The position numbers were made by a program, and so were the translations under genes. Of a DNA stretch of 64,000 nt, positions 43,413 to 53,541 are shown in pieces. The DNA lies in assembly GCF_021117365.1 (NCBI RefSeq), contig NZ_CP088262.1, positions 3,846,501 to 3,910,500 on the forward strand. Reading direction: 5' to 3'. A model generated the notes under the pieces. The model searched no databases. It saw only the letters and a program-made list of their open reading frames with translations, and had not been told where the DNA came from. Origin of the DNA: Nocardioides sp. cx-173. GTDB taxonomy: Bacteria > Actinomycetota > Actinomycetes > Propionibacteriales > Nocardioidaceae. Each line of letters opens with the position of its first letter. The stretch's first letter is position 1.

Positions 43413-44548
43413 GAGACTGCCTCAGCCGCGGCAGGGCGCGCGTACGAGGCGGCGCGGCGACGGGCAGCGCGGGTGGAGATCCCGTGGACCAGCTGGTAGG
43501 ACGTGACGACCGCGAGCACGACCGTGGCCTGCACGACCGAGACGACCTCCTTGGGCACGCCGATGAGGTCGAGCGGCAGCGCGCAGCGCTCGAGGAAGGT
43601 CCACAGCAGCGCCGCAAGCGCCACTCCGACCGGGTGGTTCCGCCCGACGATCGCGATCGAGAGCCCCACCCAGGCGAGTCCGGCGGGGAAGCCGATGCCG
43701 TAGCGGTGGGTCGCGGAGCCGAGCAGCTCGGGCAGACCGACGAGCCCCGCGATGAGGCCGGAGACGACCATCGTCAGCACGATCATCCGACGCGGGTCGG
43801 TGCCACCGAGCAGCGCGGCTCGTGGAGCCTGCCCGGCGGCGGTCTGCTCGAAGCCGAAGCGGGTCCGCTCGGTCAGGACCCAGAACCCCACCCCGAGGAG
43901 CACGGCGAGCACCGTGAACCCGTAGATCTCGCCGAGGCCGGGCACCGGGATCGAGGGCATCCAGCCCGACTCAGACATCAGCGGCGTCTGGGTGTTGTTG
44001 CTGCCCTCGTCACGCGTTCCGAGCCGCTCGGGCGCGACGAGAAACGCGACGATTCCCGTCGCGACGGCGTTCAGCATGATCGTGCTGATCACCTCGCTCA
44101 CGCCCCGGCTTGCCTTCAGGTACGCCGCGACCGCGGCGTACGCGCCCGCGACGAGGCACGAGACGGTGATCAGCAGCGGGATCTGGAGCACCATCGGCAG
44201 GCTCACCGCCGCCCCCACAACGGCGGCGGCGAACACACCGAGCCGGTACTGTCCGTCGATGCCGATGTTGAAGAGGTACATCCGAAAGCCGATGGCCGCC
44301 GCCAGTCCGGCCAGGTAGTACGTCGTCGCCTTGTTGACCATCGCCACCCAGCCCTCGGGCGTCAGTGCGAACCGTCCGACGACGTCGAGGATCACTCCCG
44401 GTGAGATCGCGTACGCCGCGAGGATGCCCGTCAGCACGGCGGCCGCGAAGGCCAGGGCGATGCCGACCGCGAGCAGGTGCAGGCCCAGCGAGGCCAGGCG
44501 CGGCGGCGAGACGACGCGCCTCACCAGCCCCTCGAGCCGCCCGCTCAC
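43409..44548 (-). CDS. BMP-type nucleoside ABC importer, permease 1
   Basis: A 379-residue BPD_transp_2 permease (YufP/NupP type). It has about nine spans, N-I-G-I-D-G-Q-Y near residue 92 and an S-R-G-V-S-E-V-I-S-T-I-M-L-N block near 150. The GTG start overlaps the ATPase stop as GTGA. Basic residues at the extreme N- and C-termini fit a cytoplasmic location. Together with permease 2 it carries nucleosides delivered by the lipoprotein at 46088-47143. Confidence 0.93.
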   Translation of the reverse strand: MSGRLEGLVRRVVSPPRLASLGLHLLAVGIALAFAAAVLTGILAAYAISPGVILDVVGRFALTPEGWVAMVNKATTYYLAGLAAAIGFRMYLFNIGIDGQYRLGVFAAAVVGAAVSLPMVLQIPLLITVSCLVAGAYAAVAAYLKASRGVSEVISTIMLNAVATGIVAFLVAPERLGTRDEGSNNTQTPLMSESGWMPSIPVPGLGEIYGFTVLAVLLGVGFWVLTERTRFGFEQTAAGQAPRAALLGGTDPRRMIVLTMVVSGLIAGLVGLPELLGSATHRYGIGFPAGLAWVGLSIAIVGRNHPVGVALAALLWTFLERCALPLDLIGVPKEVVSVVQATVVLAVVTSYQLVHGISTRAARRRAASYARPAAAEAVS

Positions 44549-46077
44549 GCCACCGCCTGGGTCATCGAGCGGCCGATCTGGGCCACCGTCGCGGACTCGG
44601 CGTCATGCACGGCGACCACGCGGCCGCGCACCATCACGACGATCCGGTCCGAGAGCGTCAACAGCTCCTCGAGATCGGCGCTGATGAGGAGCACGCCGGT
44701 GCCGCGCTCGGCCGCCTCGATGAGCCGGGCCCAGATCGCCCGCTGCGCACCCACGTCGACCCCGCGCGTCGGCTGGGCCGCGACGAGCAGATCCGGCCGG
44801 GCATCGAGCTCGCGGCCGACGATGAACTTCTGCTGGTTGCCGCCCGAGAGCGCGGACGCCGGGAGGTCGACGGACGGCACCCGCACGTCGGAGCTGGCGA
44901 CCACGGCCTCCGCGGCACGTCGTACGGCGCCGATGCGCAGCCACGGGCCGCGCGCCAGGCGCCGGTCGTGGAGGTGGCCGAGCAGCTGCGAGCGCCACAG
45001 CGGCTGGTCGAGCAGCACCCCCTCGCGCTGCCGGTCTTGTGGGATGCAGCCCAGGCCGCCCACCCGGCGCTGGGCGGTCGACTCATCGGCGAGGTCGCGG
45101 CCGTCGAGCACCACCGTCCCGGCGGTCAGCGGCAGCACGCCGAGGAGCGCGTCGACCAGCTCGTCCTGTCCGTTCCCCTCGACCCCGGCGACGCCGACGA
45201 TCTCGCCGGCACCGACCTCGAGGTCGAGGTCCAGGCGCCCCCCGCCCTGCGCGGTGGCGGTGACGCCCGCCATGCGCAGCAGCACCGCTCGCTCCCGGCC
45301 CCGGTCTCGCAGCGGCAGCGCGGCCGGCTCCGCACCGACCATGAGCACGGCGAGCTCGTGCACGTCGGTCTCGCCGCGCAGGACGTCGGCGACGACCTTG
45401 CCGCGCCTCATCACGGTGATCGCGTCGCTGATCTCGACGACCTCGTCGAGGTGGTGGGAGATGAAGACCACGGTGAGGCCGTCCTCGCAGAGCCCGCGGA
45501 TCCGGCTCAGCAGGTCGGCCGACTCCTGCACGGTGAGCAGCGCGGTGGGCTCGTCCAGGATCAGGATCCGGGCCCCCCGGAAGAGCACCTTGATGAGCTC
45601 GACACGCTGGCGCCGGCCGACGCCGAGGTCTCGCACCATCGCATACGGGTCGACCGCCAGGCCGTAGCGCTCCGAGATCTCGACGATCCGTCGCGCGGCC
45701 GCGTCGCGGTCGATGCGCCCGAAGCGCGAGCGGCGTACCGGCTCCTGGCCGAGGATCACGTTGTCGAGCACCGAGAGGTTCTCGGCCAGCTTGAAGTGCT
45801 GGAAGACCATGCCGATGCCGGCCGCGATGGCGTCCGCCGGCGAGGAGAAGCTCACCGGCTCGCCGCCGATCCGCAGCGTCCCGCGGTCGGGACGGGCCGC
45901 GCCGTACATGATCTTCATGAGCGTCGACTTGCCGGCGCCGTTCTCGCCGACGACGGCGTGGACCGTGCCGGGGACAACCCGCAGGCGGACGTCGTCGTTC
46001 GCGCGGACGCCGGGGTAGGTCTTGGTGATCCCGTCGAGCTCCACGGCGTAGGCCGTGGAGCCCGACGGGGTGCTCAC
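44545..46077 (-). CDS. BMP-type nucleoside ABC importer, duplicated ATPase
   Basis: A 510-residue protein with two ABC domains, the normal length for YufO/NupO ATPases. Domain 1 has intact Walker A G-E-N-G-A-G-K-S (about residue 42) and Walker B L-I-L-D-E-P. Its signature is V-G-R-R-Q-R-V-E-L. Domain 2 has a changed Walker A (G-V-E-G-N-G-Q-D-E-L) and the L-S-G-G-N-Q-Q-K signature, the usual asymmetric pattern. GTG 46077 starts 10 bp after the lipoprotein gene; the Shine-Dalgarno is weak. It powers nucleoside uptake. Confidence 0.93.
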   Translation of the reverse strand: MSTPSGSTAYAVELDGITKTYPGVRANDDVRLRVVPGTVHAVVGENGAGKSTLMKIMYGAARPDRGTLRIGGEPVSFSSPADAIAAGIGMVFQHFKLAENLSVLDNVILGQEPVRRSRFGRIDRDAAARRIVEISERYGLAVDPYAMVRDLGVGRRQRVELIKVLFRGARILILDEPTALLTVQESADLLSRIRGLCEDGLTVVFISHHLDEVVEISDAITVMRRGKVVADVLRGETDVHELAVLMVGAEPAALPLRDRGRERAVLLRMAGVTATAQGGGRLDLDLEVGAGEIVGVAGVEGNGQDELVDALLGVLPLTAGTVVLDGRDLADESTAQRRVGGLGCIPQDRQREGVLLDQPLWRSQLLGHLHDRRLARGPWLRIGAVRRAAEAVVASSDVRVPSVDLPASALSGGNQQKFIVGRELDARPDLLVAAQPTRGVDVGAQRAIWARLIEAAERGTGVLLISADLEELLTLSDRIVVMVRGRVVAVHDAESATVAQIGRSMTQAVA

Positions 46078-46087
46078 CGGTAGCGAG

Positions 46088-47143
46088 TCACTCAACGGTC
46101 GTCGGGACCGTGATGTCGCCGGACCTGATCTGGGCGGCGAGCTCGTCGACCGCGGCGATGGTCTCCTCGGAGAGCAGGTCGCCCGAGGTCGAGTACCCCA
46201 CCCCCTCCGTCGAGAGGTCGAAGCGACGCTCCCCCGCCTCCACCGACCCGTCGGCGACGGACTCGATGAAGGTCTGGACACCGACGTCGACGCGCTTGAG
46301 CATCGAGCTGACGATGACCTCGTTCAGCGGCGCCTCGGTGGTGTCGTACTGGTCGCTGTCGACGCCGATCACCTTGGCCCCGGCGCCGTTCGCGGCGTCG
46401 AAGACGCCCGCGTTCGAGCCACCGGCGGCCGCGAAGACGATGTCGACGCCCGAGTCGTACTGTCCGTTGGCCGACTCCTTGCCCCGCGTCGGGTCGTTGA
46501 AGCCCGCGAAGTCCGGCGGCTGAGTCAGGTACGACGTGCTGACGTCGACCTCCGGGTTCGCCGCCTCGGCGCCGGCGAGGAAGCCGGCCTCGAACTCGTT
46601 GATCAGCGGCGTGTCGACGCCGCCGATGAAGCCGACCTTGCCGCTCTCCGACTCCAGGGCGGCGACGGCGCCGACGAGGAAGGAGCCCTCGTTGGCAGCG
46701 AAGGTCAGAGCCGCGACGTTCGGCTGCTCGACGGTCGCGTCGTCGACGATCGCGAACCAGGTGTCGGGATACTTGGGCGCGACCTCGTTGAGCGCGGTGG
46801 CGTAGAGGTAGCCGACGGTCACCACCGGGTCGGCGCCGCTCTGCGCGAGCAGCTCCAGCCGCGCCGCGCGGTCCTCGTCGGTGTCGGTCTCCTTGGCGGT
46901 CGACTCGGTGACCTCGGCGCCCTGCGCGTCGGCCGCGGCCTTCGCGCCGGCGTACGCAAGGTCGTTGAAGCCCCCGTCCCCGCGACCGCCGAGGTCGTAG
47001 GCCACCGCCACGGTGCCGCCCGCTCCGGAGCCCCCGCCGTTGGTGTCGTCGCTCGCCGAGTCCTCGTCGCCGCCGCTGCTACAGGCGCCTAGCGCCAAGG
47101 ACGCCGCAGCGACCAGCACCGCCGCCCGAATCAATGCCTTCAT
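46088..47143 (-). CDS. BMP-family nucleoside-binding lipoprotein (PnrA/BmpA-like)
   Basis: A 351-residue lipoprotein. The signal peptide ends in L-A-L-G-A-C (Cys at about 21), followed by a Ser/Gly/Asp-rich linker. Mature motifs fit purine-nucleoside receptors: D-L-G-G-R-G-D-G-G-F-N-D-L-A near 53, G-G-V-D-T-P-L near 178 and A-A-A-G-G-S-N-A-G-V near 252. ATG 47143 follows CAGGAG. It is the first gene of operon C. The 177-bp gap upstream (47144-47320) should hold the promoter, but I see no convincing -10 box or riboswitch there. Confidence 0.93.
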   Translation of the reverse strand: MKALIRAAVLVAAASLALGACSSGGDEDSASDDTNGGGSGAGGTVAVAYDLGGRGDGGFNDLAYAGAKAAADAQGAEVTESTAKETDTDEDRAARLELLAQSGADPVVTVGYLYATALNEVAPKYPDTWFAIVDDATVEQPNVAALTFAANEGSFLVGAVAALESESGKVGFIGGVDTPLINEFEAGFLAGAEAANPEVDVSTSYLTQPPDFAGFNDPTRGKESANGQYDSGVDIVFAAAGGSNAGVFDAANGAGAKVIGVDSDQYDTTEAPLNEVIVSSMLKRVDVGVQTFIESVADGSVEAGERRFDLSTEGVGYSTSGDLLSEETIAAVDELAAQIRSGDITVPTTVE

Positions 47144-47320
47144 GCTGCTGCTCCTGAGGAGTCGAGGCAGCCGCACGTTCCCGGATCGTGAGCCGCTGCT
47201 GGGTGGACAGCGGCCAGTCTTGGGGGCGGCGAGAGGGCGGACAACCCAAGTCTGCAAGAGGAAACCGAGGTTTAACGGGCCGGAGACAACACCCGGCACA
47301 CAGGGACAGCGCGGCCCGGC

Positions 47321-48268
47321 TCAACCGAGTCGACGGACAGGCTCCCCCGCGCGCCAGGCGGCGATGTCCTCGACGCCCTGGGAGAAGAACGTGCGGTAGT
47401 TGTCCTCGGTGACGTAGCCGAGGTGCGGGGTGGCGAGCACCTGCGGGAGCGAGCGCAGCGGGTGGCCCGAGGGCAGCGGCTCCTCGTCGAAGACGTCGAG
47501 CCCGGCGCCGGCGAGCCGGCCCGCCCGCAGCGCCTCCAGGAGCGCGCCGGTGTCGACCAGGCCGGCCCGGGAGGTGTTGACGAGCAGGGCGTGCGGCCTC
47601 AGCGCCCCGAGCTCGGCGGCGCCGACCAGCCCGCGCGTGGACTCCGAGAGCACCAGGTGCAGGGTGACCACGTCGGCGGCGGCCATCAGCGCGGACAGGC
47701 TCTCGGCGCGGCTCGCGCCCGCCTCGGCGGCGCGCTCGTCGGTGAGGTGCGGGCTCCAGGCGACGACGTCCATGCCGAATGCCCGGCCCACCTGCGCCAC
47801 CCGGCGGCCGATCTTGCCCAGCCCCACGACCCCGAGCGTCGCGCCCGCCAGGTCACGACCGACGGTGAGCTGCCACGGCCCGCCCGCACGCAACGACGCC
47901 GCCTCGCGCTCGAGGTGGCGCGCCAGACCCAGGATGAGCGCCCAGGTGAGCTCGGCCGGCGGCGCCGGGCTGCTCGCCGTACCGCAGACGACGACCCCGC
48001 GCTCGACGCACGCCGCCAGGTCGATCGAGGCGTTGCGCATGCCGCTGGTGACCACCAGGCGCAGGTCCGGCAGACGCTCGAGCAGCTCGCGCGTGAGCGG
48101 GGTGCGCTCGCGCATCACCATCACGATCTCGGCACCCGACAGCACGTCGAGGAGAGCCTCACCCTCGAGGTGCTCGCTCACCGGGGCGACCTCCACGTCG
48201 CCGAGCACCGACCAGTCGGCGTACGACGTGGCGACGCCCTGGTAGTCGTCGAGGATCACGCAGCGCAT
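47321..48268 (-). CDS. D-2-hydroxyacid dehydrogenase (phosphoglycerate-dehydrogenase-like)
   Basis: A 315-residue NAD-dependent dehydrogenase. The NAD motif is G-V-V-G-L-G-K-I-G-R (about residues 145-154). The substrate Arg is in T-S-G-M-R-N-A-S, a Glu lies in F-D-E-E-P, and the catalytic His is in T-P-H-L-G-Y. ATG 48268 fits the family N-terminus (M-R-C-V-I-L-D-D-Y). It reduces 2-keto acids or oxidises D-2-hydroxy acids. It stands alone between operon C and rplA, so a link to the catabolic pathway is possible but not shown. Confidence 0.9.
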   Translation of the reverse strand: MRCVILDDYQGVATSYADWSVLGDVEVAPVSEHLEGEALLDVLSGAEIVMVMRERTPLTRELLERLPDLRLVVTSGMRNASIDLAACVERGVVVCGTASSPAPPAELTWALILGLARHLEREAASLRAGGPWQLTVGRDLAGATLGVVGLGKIGRRVAQVGRAFGMDVVAWSPHLTDERAAEAGASRAESLSALMAAADVVTLHLVLSESTRGLVGAAELGALRPHALLVNTSRAGLVDTGALLEALRAGRLAGAGLDVFDEEPLPSGHPLRSLPQVLATPHLGYVTEDNYRTFFSQGVEDIAAWRAGEPVRRLG

Positions 48269-48302
48269 GGGCCAAGCCTCGCAGCCCGCCGCCGCTCCAC
48301 GA

Positions 48303-48338
48303 CGAAGGCCCGCCACCCTGACGGGTGACGGGCCTTCG
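48303..48338 (-). terminator. Terminator hairpin after rplA
   Basis: Outer arms 48303-48312 and 48329-48338 (10 bp, perfect) and an inner CACCC/GGGTG stem with a TGAC loop begin 15 bp past the rplA stop. It marks the end of the ribosomal operon and the right boundary of the inserted region. Confidence 0.85.
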
Positions 48339-48352
48339 AGGTGCAGCCGGGA

Positions 48353-49072
48353 TCAGGCGTTGCCCTCGTCCTCAGCGGCGACGTTGCGGGTGCGGTTGGG
48401 GTCGACCTGGACGCCGGGGCCCATGGTCGTGGAGACCGTGACCTTGCGCAGGTAGCGGCCCTTGGAGCTGGCCGGCTTGAGCCGCAGCACCTCCTCGAGG
48501 GCGGCGGCGTAGTTCTCGGCCAGCTGGGCCTCCGAGAAGGACGCCTTGCCGATGATGAAGTGCAGGTTGGCGTGGCGGTCGACGCGGAACTCGATCTTGC
48601 CGCCCTTGATGTCCGAGACGGCCTTGGCGACGTCGGGCGTCACGGTGCCGGTCTTGGGGTTGGGCATGAGGCCGCGGGGGCCGAGCACGCGACCGAGGCG
48701 GCCGACCTTGCCCATCATGTCCGGGGTCGCGACGACGGCGTCGAAGTCGAGCCATCCGCCGTTGACCTTCTCGATCAGCTCGTCGCCACCGACGACGTCG
48801 GCGCCGGCCTCACGGGCCGCGTCGGCCTTGTCGCCGTTGGCGAACACCAGGACGCGGGCGGTCTTGCCGGTGCCGTGCGGGAGGTTGACCGTGCCGCGGA
48901 CCATCTGGTCGGCCTTGCGGGGGTCCACGCCGAGGCGCATGACGACGTCGACGGTCTCGTCGAACTTCTTCTTGCTGGCGGTCTTGGCGATCTTGATCGC
49001 GGTCAGCGGGGCGTAGAGCTCGTCCTTGTCGAACGTGTCTGCCGCCGCGCGGTAGGTCTTGCTGCGCTGCAT
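48353..49072 (-). CDS. rplA: 50S ribosomal protein L1
   Basis: A 239-residue L1 of normal length. Hallmarks are [13 protein letters not shown] near residue 37, [17 protein letters not shown] near 122-138 and the C-terminal S-S-T-M-G-P-G-like block (S-T-T-M-G-P-G-V). It binds 23S rRNA at the mobile L1 stalk and usually autoregulates rplK-rplA. It is followed by a terminator and the catabolic island instead of rplJ. Confidence 0.98.
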   Translation of the reverse strand: MQRSKTYRAAADTFDKDELYAPLTAIKIAKTASKKKFDETVDVVMRLGVDPRKADQMVRGTVNLPHGTGKTARVLVFANGDKADAAREAGADVVGGDELIEKVNGGWLDFDAVVATPDMMGKVGRLGRVLGPRGLMPNPKTGTVTPDVAKAVSDIKGGKIEFRVDRHANLHFIIGKASFSEAQLAENYAAALEEVLRLKPASSKGRYLRKVTVSTTMGPGVQVDPNRTRNVAAEDEGNA

Positions 49073-49161
49073 GTCTGGTTCTCTCGATTCTTTCGGTGCC
49101 AGTCGTGGTCAGGTGAGCCAGCGCGGCTCTGCCACAGGTGCGGAAAAGGGCCCGGAGGCTC

Positions 49162-49590
49162 TTAGTCGGTGGTGACGCCCATGGAGCGAGCGGTGCCCTC
49201 GACGATCTTCATCGCGGCGTCCAGGTCGTTGGCGTTGAGGTCGGGCAGCTTGGTCTGCGCGATCTCGCGGATCTGGTCCTTGCTGAGCTTGCCGACCTTC
49301 TCCTTGTGCGGGACGCCCGAGCCCTTCTTCAGGCCGGCGGCCTTCTTGATCAGCTCGGCGGCCGGCGGGGTCTTCGTGATGAAGGTGAAGGACCGGTCCT
49401 CGTAGATGGTGATCTCCACGGGGATGACGTTGCCGCGCATGGACTCGGTCTGGGCGTTGTACGCCTTGCAGAAGTCCATGATGTTGACGCCGTGCGGACC
49501 GAGCGCGGTACCGACCGGCGGGGCCGGGGTCGCGGCACCGGCCTGCAGCTGCACCTTGACCAGCGCAGCGATCTTCTTCTTGGGAGGCAT
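49162..49590 (-). CDS. rplK: 50S ribosomal protein L11
   Basis: A 142-residue L11. ATG 49590 (M-P-P-K-K-K) is preceded by GAGAGAGAAC; the in-frame codons upstream lie in the leader. Landmarks are [10 protein letters not shown] near residue 10, the proline pair in the T-P-A-P-P-V-G-T linker near 20-27, and G-T-A-R-S-M-G near the C-terminus. It forms the GTPase-associated centre with the L10-L12 stalk. It is in operon with rplA (89 bp apart). Confidence 0.98.
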   Translation of the reverse strand: MPPKKKIAALVKVQLQAGAATPAPPVGTALGPHGVNIMDFCKAYNAQTESMRGNVIPVEITIYEDRSFTFITKTPPAAELIKKAAGLKKGSGVPHKEKVGKLSKDQIREIAQTKLPDLNANDLDAAMKIVEGTARSMGVTTD

Positions 49591-49718
49591 TCGTTGTTCT
49601 CTCTCTGTCTTGTGGTCATGACGAGGACGTCCGGCGCCCTCTGCCACTCATCTGTTGCTGTACAACCGCACCATTCTGCGGCCTTGGCGCCTGACGTGCG
49701 AAATCCGCGGGGCGGAGC

Positions 49719-50597
49719 TCAGACGCGCTGGATCTGGCTGAAGCTGAGCTCGACGGGGGTCTCGCGACCGAAGATCTCGACCAGGGCCTTGACGCGCTGG
49801 GCCTCGGCGTTGATCTCGGTGATCGTGGCGTGCAGCGTGGCGAACGGCCCGTCGACGACCATGACCGAGTCGGAGATGTCGAAGTCGGCGACCTCGACCT
49901 GCTTCTTCGCGGTGGCGGCGCCACCCTTGGCGGGGGTGCCGGCGGCGACGGCCTCGGCCTCGGCCCGGGCGAGGACGCTCGGGGCGAGCATGTTCTCGAC
50001 CTCGGACATACTCAGCGGCACCGGCTGGTGGCTGTGGCCGACGAAGCCCGTGACGGACGGGGTGTGGCGTACGGCGGACCAGGACTCGTCGGTCAGGTCC
50101 ATGCGCACGAGCACGTAGCCGGGCAGCGACGGCTTGGTGCGGGTGCGGCGCTGGCCGTTCTTGATCTCGACGACGTCCTCGATCGGGACCACGATCTCGT
50201 GGATGTAGTCCTCCATGTTCAAGGAGATGATGCGGTTCTCCAGGTTGGACTTCACCCGGTTCTCCATGCCGGAGTAGGTGTGGACCACGAACCAGTCCCC
50301 CGGCTTGGCCCACAGCTCGCGGCGGAAGGCCTCCAGCGGGTCCTCGTCCTCGTCCTCGGCGGCGTCCTCGTCCTCGGCGGTGTCCGCCTCGGCGTCGGCG
50401 CTCTCGTCGCTCTCGTCGCCCTCGGCGGCCGGCTCGTCCGTGGCCTCGAGGTCGGCGGCGGCGTCGTCGGAGGCGGCCTCGTCGGGCGCCTCGGGGCTCT
50501 CGTCCGCGGCCTCGTCGACGACGGGGGTCGCCTCGGCGTCCGCCGGCGTCTCCTCGGGCTCGACCTGCTCGTACTGCTCCGACACGTGTTGCTCCAT
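49719..50597 (-). CDS. nusG: Transcription termination/antitermination factor NusG
   Basis: About 292 residues from ATG 50597 (a GTG one codon earlier is also possible; both have weak ribosome sites). The first ~85 residues are an Asp/Glu/Ala-rich acidic extension common in actinobacterial NusG. The NGN domain follows ([15 protein letters not shown] near 103, P-G-Y-V-L-V-R-M near 160), and the C-terminal KOW domain runs from about 238 (V-M-V-V-D-G-P-F). It binds RNA polymerase and couples it to Rho or the ribosome. Confidence 0.97.
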   Translation of the reverse strand: MEQHVSEQYEQVEPEETPADAEATPVVDEAADESPEAPDEAASDDAAADLEATDEPAAEGDESDESADAEADTAEDEDAAEDEDEDPLEAFRRELWAKPGDWFVVHTYSGMENRVKSNLENRIISLNMEDYIHEIVVPIEDVVEIKNGQRRTRTKPSLPGYVLVRMDLTDESWSAVRHTPSVTGFVGHSHQPVPLSMSEVENMLAPSVLARAEAEAVAAGTPAKGGAATAKKQVEVADFDISDSVMVVDGPFATLHATITEINAEAQRVKALVEIFGRETPVELSFSQIQRV

Positions 50598-50676
50598 CAC
50601 ATTGCTTGTCGTGTTGCTGGGTGTGGTCCAAGTTCCCGGCCCGCCCGGACCGTGGTCACGGGGCGCCGGGAGGGGG

Positions 50677-50931
50677 TCAGCCGTCGCCGCCGGCGAAGAC
50701 GGCGAGCGCGAGCTTGCCCAGGCCGAGGTCGAGGGCCGAGATCAGCACCATCATGAAGATCACGAAGACCATGACGACGAGGAAGTACGTGACCAGCTGC
50801 TCCTGGGTGGGGTAGACCACCTTGCGGAGCTCGGCCACGACCTGCCGGTAGAACGTCGGGAGGCTGGTGCGTTTGTCGGTCCTGGTGTCGCGGTTGCGGG
50901 AACCGCCGCCGACTGCCTTGCTGTCCGACAC
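50677..50931 (-). CDS. secE: Preprotein translocase subunit SecE
   Basis: An 84-residue SecE of the short single-span form. The amphipathic helix with [12 protein letters not shown] near residues 31-42 is diagnostic, followed by one membrane span (about 48-70). GTG start after GAGAGAGGTGAGAGC. It stabilises SecY in the Sec translocon. It lies between tRNA-Trp and nusG, the usual actinobacterial order. Confidence 0.97.
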   Translation of the reverse strand: MSDSKAVGGGSRNRDTRTDKRTSLPTFYRQVVAELRKVVYPTQEQLVTYFLVVMVFVIFMMVLISALDLGLGKLALAVFAGGDG

Positions 50932-50987
50932 GCTCTCACCTCTCTCTGTCGTCCTGACGGGTGCTTCTGGTGATCGTTCCTGCTACG

Positions 50988-51060
50988 CAGGGCACGAGGG
51001 ACTTGAACCCCCAACCTTCGGTTTTGGAGACCGATGCTCTGCCAGTTGAGCTAGTGCCCT
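50988..51060 (-). tRNA. tRNA-Trp (anticodon CCA)
   Basis: A 73-nt cloverleaf. The 7-bp acceptor stem pairs AGGGCAC with GTGCCCT. The anticodon loop is CTCCAAA with anticodon CCA, and the T-loop is TTCAAGT. It lies directly upstream of secE, probably in the same transcript. Confidence 0.97.
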
Positions 51061-51131
51061 TCGCGGAGGCCCACTCTGCACGCCCTCGAGATCCGGGCGC
51101 GCGACAACATGTGGGAATCCACCAAACGTGG

Positions 51132-51162
51132 AGTCTACGGTGCGGGTGTTGATCGCGTCCAA
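51132..51162 (-). promoter_or_regulatory. Putative promoter of the tRNA-Trp-secE-nusG unit
   Basis: Minus strand TTGGAC (51157-51162) and TAGACT (51132-51137), separated by 19 bp, lie about 70 bp upstream of the tRNA. The spacer is longer than ideal. Confidence 0.4.
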
Positions 51163-51214
51163 ACGACTCCGACCACCCCCCGGATCTCGGATGTCGGTCC
51201 CGGGGGTGCGCCTC

Positions 51215-51220
51215 TACGAT
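51215..51220 (+). promoter_or_regulatory. -10 element (TACGAT) of the aminotransferase gene
   Basis: TACGAT lies 7 bp before the ATG at 51228 and overlaps an earlier in-frame ATG (51219). This supports 51228 as a leaderless start. Confidence 0.5.
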
Positions 51221-51227
51221 GACAGAC

Positions 51228-52493
51228 ATGTCTGACGCGTCCGCCGCCCCGTCCTCCACCCCCACCTCGACCACCGAGTCGCCCGTGGGCACCAACCCGC
51301 GCGAGCGCCGGGTGTCTCGCCGGATCGGCGCGATCGCCGAGTCCGCCACGCTCAAGGTGGACGCCAAGGCCAAGGCGCTCAAGGCCGAGGGGCGGCCGGT
51401 GATCGGCTTCGGGGCCGGCGAACCGGACTTCCCCACGCCCGACTACATCGTGGAGGCGGCCGCCGAGGCCTGCCGCGACCCGCGCAACCACCGCTACACC
51501 CCGGCCGGCGGGCTTCCGGAGCTGAAGAAGGCCATCGTCGCCAAGACCCGCCGCGACAGCGGGCTGGAGATCGAGACCAACCAGGTGCTCGTCACCAACG
51601 GCGGCAAGCAGGCCATCTACGCCGCGTTCGCCGCGATGATCGACCCCGGCGACGAGGTGATCGTGCCGGCGCCGTACTGGACGACGTACCCGGAGGCCAT
51701 CCAGCTCGCCGGCGGCGTGCCGGTCGAGGTGCTCGCCGACGAGACCCAGGACTACAAGGTCACCGTCGAGCAGCTGGAGGCCGCGCGCACCAAGCACACC
51801 AAGGTGCTGCTGTTCGTCTCCCCGTCGAACCCGACGGGCGCCGTCTACAGCTCCGAGGAGATCCGCGCCATCGGCCAGTGGGTCGAGGACCACGACCTGT
51901 GGGTCCTGACCGACGAGATCTACGAGCACCTCGTCTACGACGACGCCGACACCGGGTCGATGCCGGTCCTGTGCCCGTTCCTGCAGGACAACTGCGTCGT
52001 CGTCAACGGGGTCGCCAAGACCTACGCCATGACCGGTTGGCGCGTCGGCTGGATGATCGGCCCCGCCGACCTGGTGAAGGCGGCCACCAACCTGCAGTCG
52101 CACGCCACCTCCAACGTCGCCAACGTCTCCCAGCGCGCGGCCATCGCCGCCCTCGAGGGCGACCTGACGGCCGTCGACGAGATGAAGGCGGCCTTCGACC
52201 GCCGGCGCCACAAGATCGTGTCGATGCTCAACGAGATCGACGGCGTGGTCTGCCCGATGCCCGGCGGCGCGTTCTACGCCTACCCGTCGGTCAAGGGCCT
52301 GCTCGGCAAGGAGTACGGCGGTCAGGTCGTCGAGACCTCCGCCGACCTGGCCGGCTACATCCTGGACGCCGCCGAGGTGGCGGTCGTCCCGGGCGAGGCC
52401 TTCGGCTCCCCCGGCTACCTGCGGCTCTCCTACGCGCTCGGCGACGACGACCTCGTCGAGGGCCTCTCGCGCCTGCAGAAGCTGTTCGCTTGA
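51228..52493 (+). CDS. Class I PLP aminotransferase (aspartate/prephenate type)
   Basis: A 421-residue fold-type I aminotransferase. G-A-G-E-P-D-F-x-T-P near residue 63, N-G-G-K-Q-A near 121 for the phosphate, S-P-S-N-P-T-G near 196 and the PLP lysine in [11 protein letters not shown] near 260. The aspartate/prephenate aminotransferase subgroup of actinobacteria fits length and motifs. It transfers amino groups between aspartate or glutamate and keto acids in amino-acid synthesis. It overlaps the following deaminase gene by 4 bp. Confidence 0.92.
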   Translation: MSDASAAPSSTPTSTTESPVGTNPRERRVSRRIGAIAESATLKVDAKAKALKAEGRPVIGFGAGEPDFPTPDYIVEAAAEACRDPRNHRYTPAGGLPELKKAIVAKTRRDSGLEIETNQVLVTNGGKQAIYAAFAAMIDPGDEVIVPAPYWTTYPEAIQLAGGVPVEVLADETQDYKVTVEQLEAARTKHTKVLLFVSPSNPTGAVYSSEEIRAIGQWVEDHDLWVLTDEIYEHLVYDDADTGSMPVLCPFLQDNCVVVNGVAKTYAMTGWRVGWMIGPADLVKAATNLQSHATSNVANVSQRAAIAALEGDLTAVDEMKAAFDRRRHKIVSMLNEIDGVVCPMPGGAFYAYPSVKGLLGKEYGGQVVETSADLAGYILDAAEVAVVPGEAFGSPGYLRLSYALGDDDLVEGLSRLQKLFA

Positions 52494-53497
52494 GGGATCT
52501 GCACGCCCTCCCCAAGGCGCACCTGCACCTGCACTTCACGGGGTCGATGCGGCACAGCACGCTGCTCGAGCTGGCCGAGCGCGACGGCATCGCCCTGCCC
52601 GAGTCCCTGGTCTCGCAGTGGCCGCCGCAGCTGAGCGCGGCCGACGAGAAGGGCTGGTTCCGCTTCCAGCGGCTCTACGACGTCGCGCGCTCGGTGCTGC
52701 GCACCGAGGCCGACGTACGGCGCCTGGTCCGGGAGGCGGCGGAGGACGACGTGGCCGACGGGGGGCGGTGGCTGGAGATCCAGGTCGACCCGAGCGGCTA
52801 CGCCGCGCGCTTCGGCGGGATCACGGCCTTCACCGACCTCGTCCTGGACGCCGTGCGCGACGCCTCGCAGCGCACCGGCCTCGGGATCGCGGTCGTGATC
52901 GCCGCCAACCGGACCCGGCACCCCCTCGACGCGCGGACCCTGGCGCGCCTGGCCGCGCAGTACGTCGGGCGCGGCGTGGTGGGCTTCGGGCTCTCCAACG
53001 ACGAGCGGCGCGGCCGTACGTCCGACTTCGCGGGGGCCTTCGCGATCGCGGAGCGGGCCGGGCTGCTCTTGGCTCCGCACGGCGGGGAGCTGCTCGGGCC
53101 CGACTCGATCCGCACCGTCCTGGACTCCCTGCACGCCGACCGCCTGGGCCACGGGGTGCGCTCGGCAGAGGACCCGGCCCTGCTCGAGCGCATCGTCGAG
53201 GCCGGCGTGGCACTGGAGGTGTGCCCGGTGAGCAACGTGGCGCTGGGCGTCTACAGCGACCTGACCTCGGTGCCGCTGCCGACCCTGCTCGAGGCCGGCG
53301 CCACCGTGGCGCTCGGCGCCGACGACCCGCTGCTGTTCGGCTCGCGGCTGGCCGGGCAGTACGCGACCATGCGCGCGGCCCACGAGCTCCCCGACGAGGA
53401 CCTCGCCGAGCTGGCGCGGATGTCGGTGCGGGCCTCGAGGGCGCCCGAGGACGTGCGCGCCGCGGTCCTGGCCGACATCGACGCCTGGCTGGACTGA
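52490..53497 (+). CDS. Adenosine deaminase-family protein
   Basis: A 335-residue zinc hydrolase. P-K-A-H-L-H-L-H near residues 9-16 and H-G-G-E near 191 (proton-donor Glu) match the ADA family; H-G-V-R near 211 and G-A-D-D-P near 269 complete the zinc site. The TTG start overlaps the aminotransferase stop (TTGA); no better in-frame start lies between the stop and the first motif. It would deaminate adenosine or a related aminopurine. Substrate breadth in this family is wide. Confidence 0.85.
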   Translation: MRDLHALPKAHLHLHFTGSMRHSTLLELAERDGIALPESLVSQWPPQLSAADEKGWFRFQRLYDVARSVLRTEADVRRLVREAAEDDVADGGRWLEIQVDPSGYAARFGGITAFTDLVLDAVRDASQRTGLGIAVVIAANRTRHPLDARTLARLAAQYVGRGVVGFGLSNDERRGRTSDFAGAFAIAERAGLLLAPHGGELLGPDSIRTVLDSLHADRLGHGVRSAEDPALLERIVEAGVALEVCPVSNVALGVYSDLTSVPLPTLLEAGATVALGADDPLLFGSRLAGQYATMRAAHELPDEDLAELARMSVRASRAPEDVRAAVLADIDAWLD

Positions 53498-53541
53498 GCA
53501 CCCGCTGTTTGCGCGGTCCGTCGCCTGGGAAGATCCTCCGT

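Noticed and set aside
47144..47320. A preQ1 or purine riboswitch upstream of the nucleoside importer
   Set aside because: I looked because of the deazaguanine hypothesis. No conserved preQ1 or purine aptamer bases could be recognised by eye. A covariance-model search would settle it.
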